From: Lachnospiraceae bacterium UBA3287
GTDB taxonomy: Bacteria; Bacillota; Clostridia; Lachnospirales; Lachnospiraceae
DNA length: 5,870 nt
NCBI GenBank assembly: GCA_002362155.1
Contig: DETN01000177.1
Coordinates: 15,362 to 21,231 of the forward strand
Reading direction: 5' to 3'
In this document: positions 4,926 to 5,870 of the stretch, one piece after another
Numbering within the stretch: position 1 is the first letter of the stretch
Layout: every line of letters starts with the position of its first letter
Notes under the pieces: model-generated
The model's input: the letters and a program-made list of their open reading frames with translations, nothing else
Databases searched by the model: none
What the model was told of the DNA's origin: nothing
Made by a program: the position numbers and the translations under genes

Positions 4926-5870
4926 ATGGCAGTAAGAGTAGCAATTAATGGTTTTGGTCGTATCGGCCGTCTGGCTTTCAGACAGATGTTCCAGGCAGAA
5001 GGTTTTGAAATCGTTGCAATCAACGACCTGACCTCCCCCGATATGCTTGCATACCTTCTGAAGTATGATTCTTCTCAGGGCAGATATGCAAAGGCTGATC
5101 TTGTTTCCAGCACAGACCATTCCATCATCGTTGATGGCAAGGAAATCGAGATCTACAAGGAAGCTCAGGCAGCTAACCTTCCTTGGGGCAAACTGGATGT
5201 TGACGTTGTTCTGGAGTGCACAGGCTTCTATACCTCCAAGGCTAAAGCTCAGGCTCATATCGATGCTGGTGCCAAGAAGGTCGTTATTTCCGCTCCTGCA
5301 GGAAATGATCTGAAGACCATCGTTTACAACACCAACCATGAGACTCTGACAGCTGATGACAACATCATCTCTGCAGCCTCCTGCACAACCAACTGCCTTG
5401 CACCTATGGCTAAGGCTCTTAACGATCTGGCTCCCATCAAGTCCGGTATCATGTGCACAGTACATGCTTACACTGGCGACCAGATGGTTCTTGACGGCCC
5501 TCAGAGAAAGGGTGACAAGAGAAGATCCAGAGCAGCAGCTGAGAACATCGTTCCCAACAGCACCGGCGCTGCAAAGGCTATCGGCCTCGTAGTTCCCGAA
5601 CTGAACGGCAAGCTCATCGGCGCTGCACAGCGTATCCCTTGCCCTACAGGCTCCACAACTCTTCTGTTCGCAGTTGTTGAAGGCAAGGTTACCGTTGATG
5701 AAATCAATGCCAAGATGAAGTCCGTTACAAACGAGTCCTTCGGCTACAACGAAGACCTCATCGTTTCCAAGGATATCGTCGGCATGACCTATGGTTCTCT
5801 GTTCGATGCAACTCAGACCATGGTTAACCCTATCGGCGACGACATGACCGAGGTTCAGGTTGTTTCCTGG
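4926..5870 (+). CDS. gap: Glyceraldehyde-3-phosphate dehydrogenase, NAD-type (3' end outside window)
   Basis: This glycolytic enzyme converts glyceraldehyde 3-phosphate, phosphate and NAD+ to 1,3-bisphosphoglycerate in the cytoplasm as a tetramer. The first 315 codons are present with no stop. Family members are about 335-340 residues, so only some 20-25 are missing. Visible motifs are the Rossmann loop INGFGRIGR at 7-15, D34 in AINDL (expected to favour NAD+ over NADP+), ASCTTNC at 151-157 with catalytic C153, TVHAYTGDQ at 178-186 with H180, RSRAAAENIVPNSTGAAKA at 200-218, and AAQRIPCPTGS at 233-243. Where most family members have VPVP, this one has IPCP. AGGAGG at 4912-4917, 8 nt before the ATG, fixes the start. 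Codons are strongly biased toward GTT, GCT, CTT, TCC and AAG, unlike the GC-rich neighbours, as expected for very high expression. No cggR regulator gene precedes it; pgk and tpi may follow outside the window. Confidence 0.97.
   Translation, partial: MAVRVAINGFGRIGRLAFRQMFQAEGFEIVAINDLTSPDMLAYLLKYDSSQGRYAKADLVSSTDHSIIVDGKEIEIYKEAQAANLPWGKLDVDVVLECTGFYTSKAKAQAHIDAGAKKVVISAPAGNDLKTIVYNTNHETLTADDNIISAASCTTNCLAPMAKALNDLAPIKSGIMCTVHAYTGDQMVLDGPQRKGDKRRSRAAAENIVPNSTGAAKAIGLVVPELNGKLIGAAQRIPCPTGSTTLLFAVVEGKVTVDEINAKMKSVTNESFGYNEDLIVSKDIVGMTYGSLFDATQTMVNPIGDDMTEVQVVSW

Noticed and set aside
4809..5465. A 218-codon open frame antisense to gap
   Set aside because: It lies opposite the well-conserved gap coding sequence and has no recognisable domain.

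Overview
The window reads as ordinary chromosomal DNA from a Gram-positive anaerobe of the class Clostridia, probably Lachnospiraceae. This is inferred from strong AGGAGG ribosome binding sites about 8 nt before starts, the type of glyceraldehyde-3-phosphate dehydrogenase, a PHP-type histidinol phosphatase, and GC-rich genes separated by an AT-rich promoter region. No mobile element, CRISPR array, tRNA, rRNA or defence locus is visible, and no new multi-gene system was found. The points worth a second look are regulatory.

Layout: (1) 1-347, + strand, the 3' end of a class II fumarase gene (fumC). (2) 365-1342, +, a family 2 glycosyltransferase only 17 nt behind fumC and probably cotranscribed with it. 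It is closed by an intrinsic terminator at 1353-1385. (3) 1429-3477, +, a complete raffinose-synthase-type GH36 protein (alpha-galactosidase or galactosyl transferase) with no sugar transporter or regulator beside it in the window. (4) 3478-3668, a convergent intergenic region with a very stable 21-bp hairpin (3558-3604) that probably ends transcription from both sides, plus two small direct repeats. (5) 3669-4493, - strand, a PHP-family histidinol phosphatase (hisJ) with its own promoter and a short leader that can fold in competing ways, one of which hides its ribosome binding site. (6) 4575-4925, an AT-rich control region for gap, with a 19-bp inverted repeat, a possible catabolite-response element, a sigma-A-like promoter and a leader palindrome. 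(7) 4926-5870, +, the first 315 codons of gap, which runs off the right edge.

The genes do not form one pathway. They are neighbouring housekeeping and carbohydrate genes: citric acid cycle (fumC), surface or cell-wall glycan assembly (glycosyltransferase), galactoside metabolism (GH36), histidine synthesis (hisJ) and glycolysis (gap). gap differs clearly from its neighbours in codon use, as expected of a very highly expressed gene.
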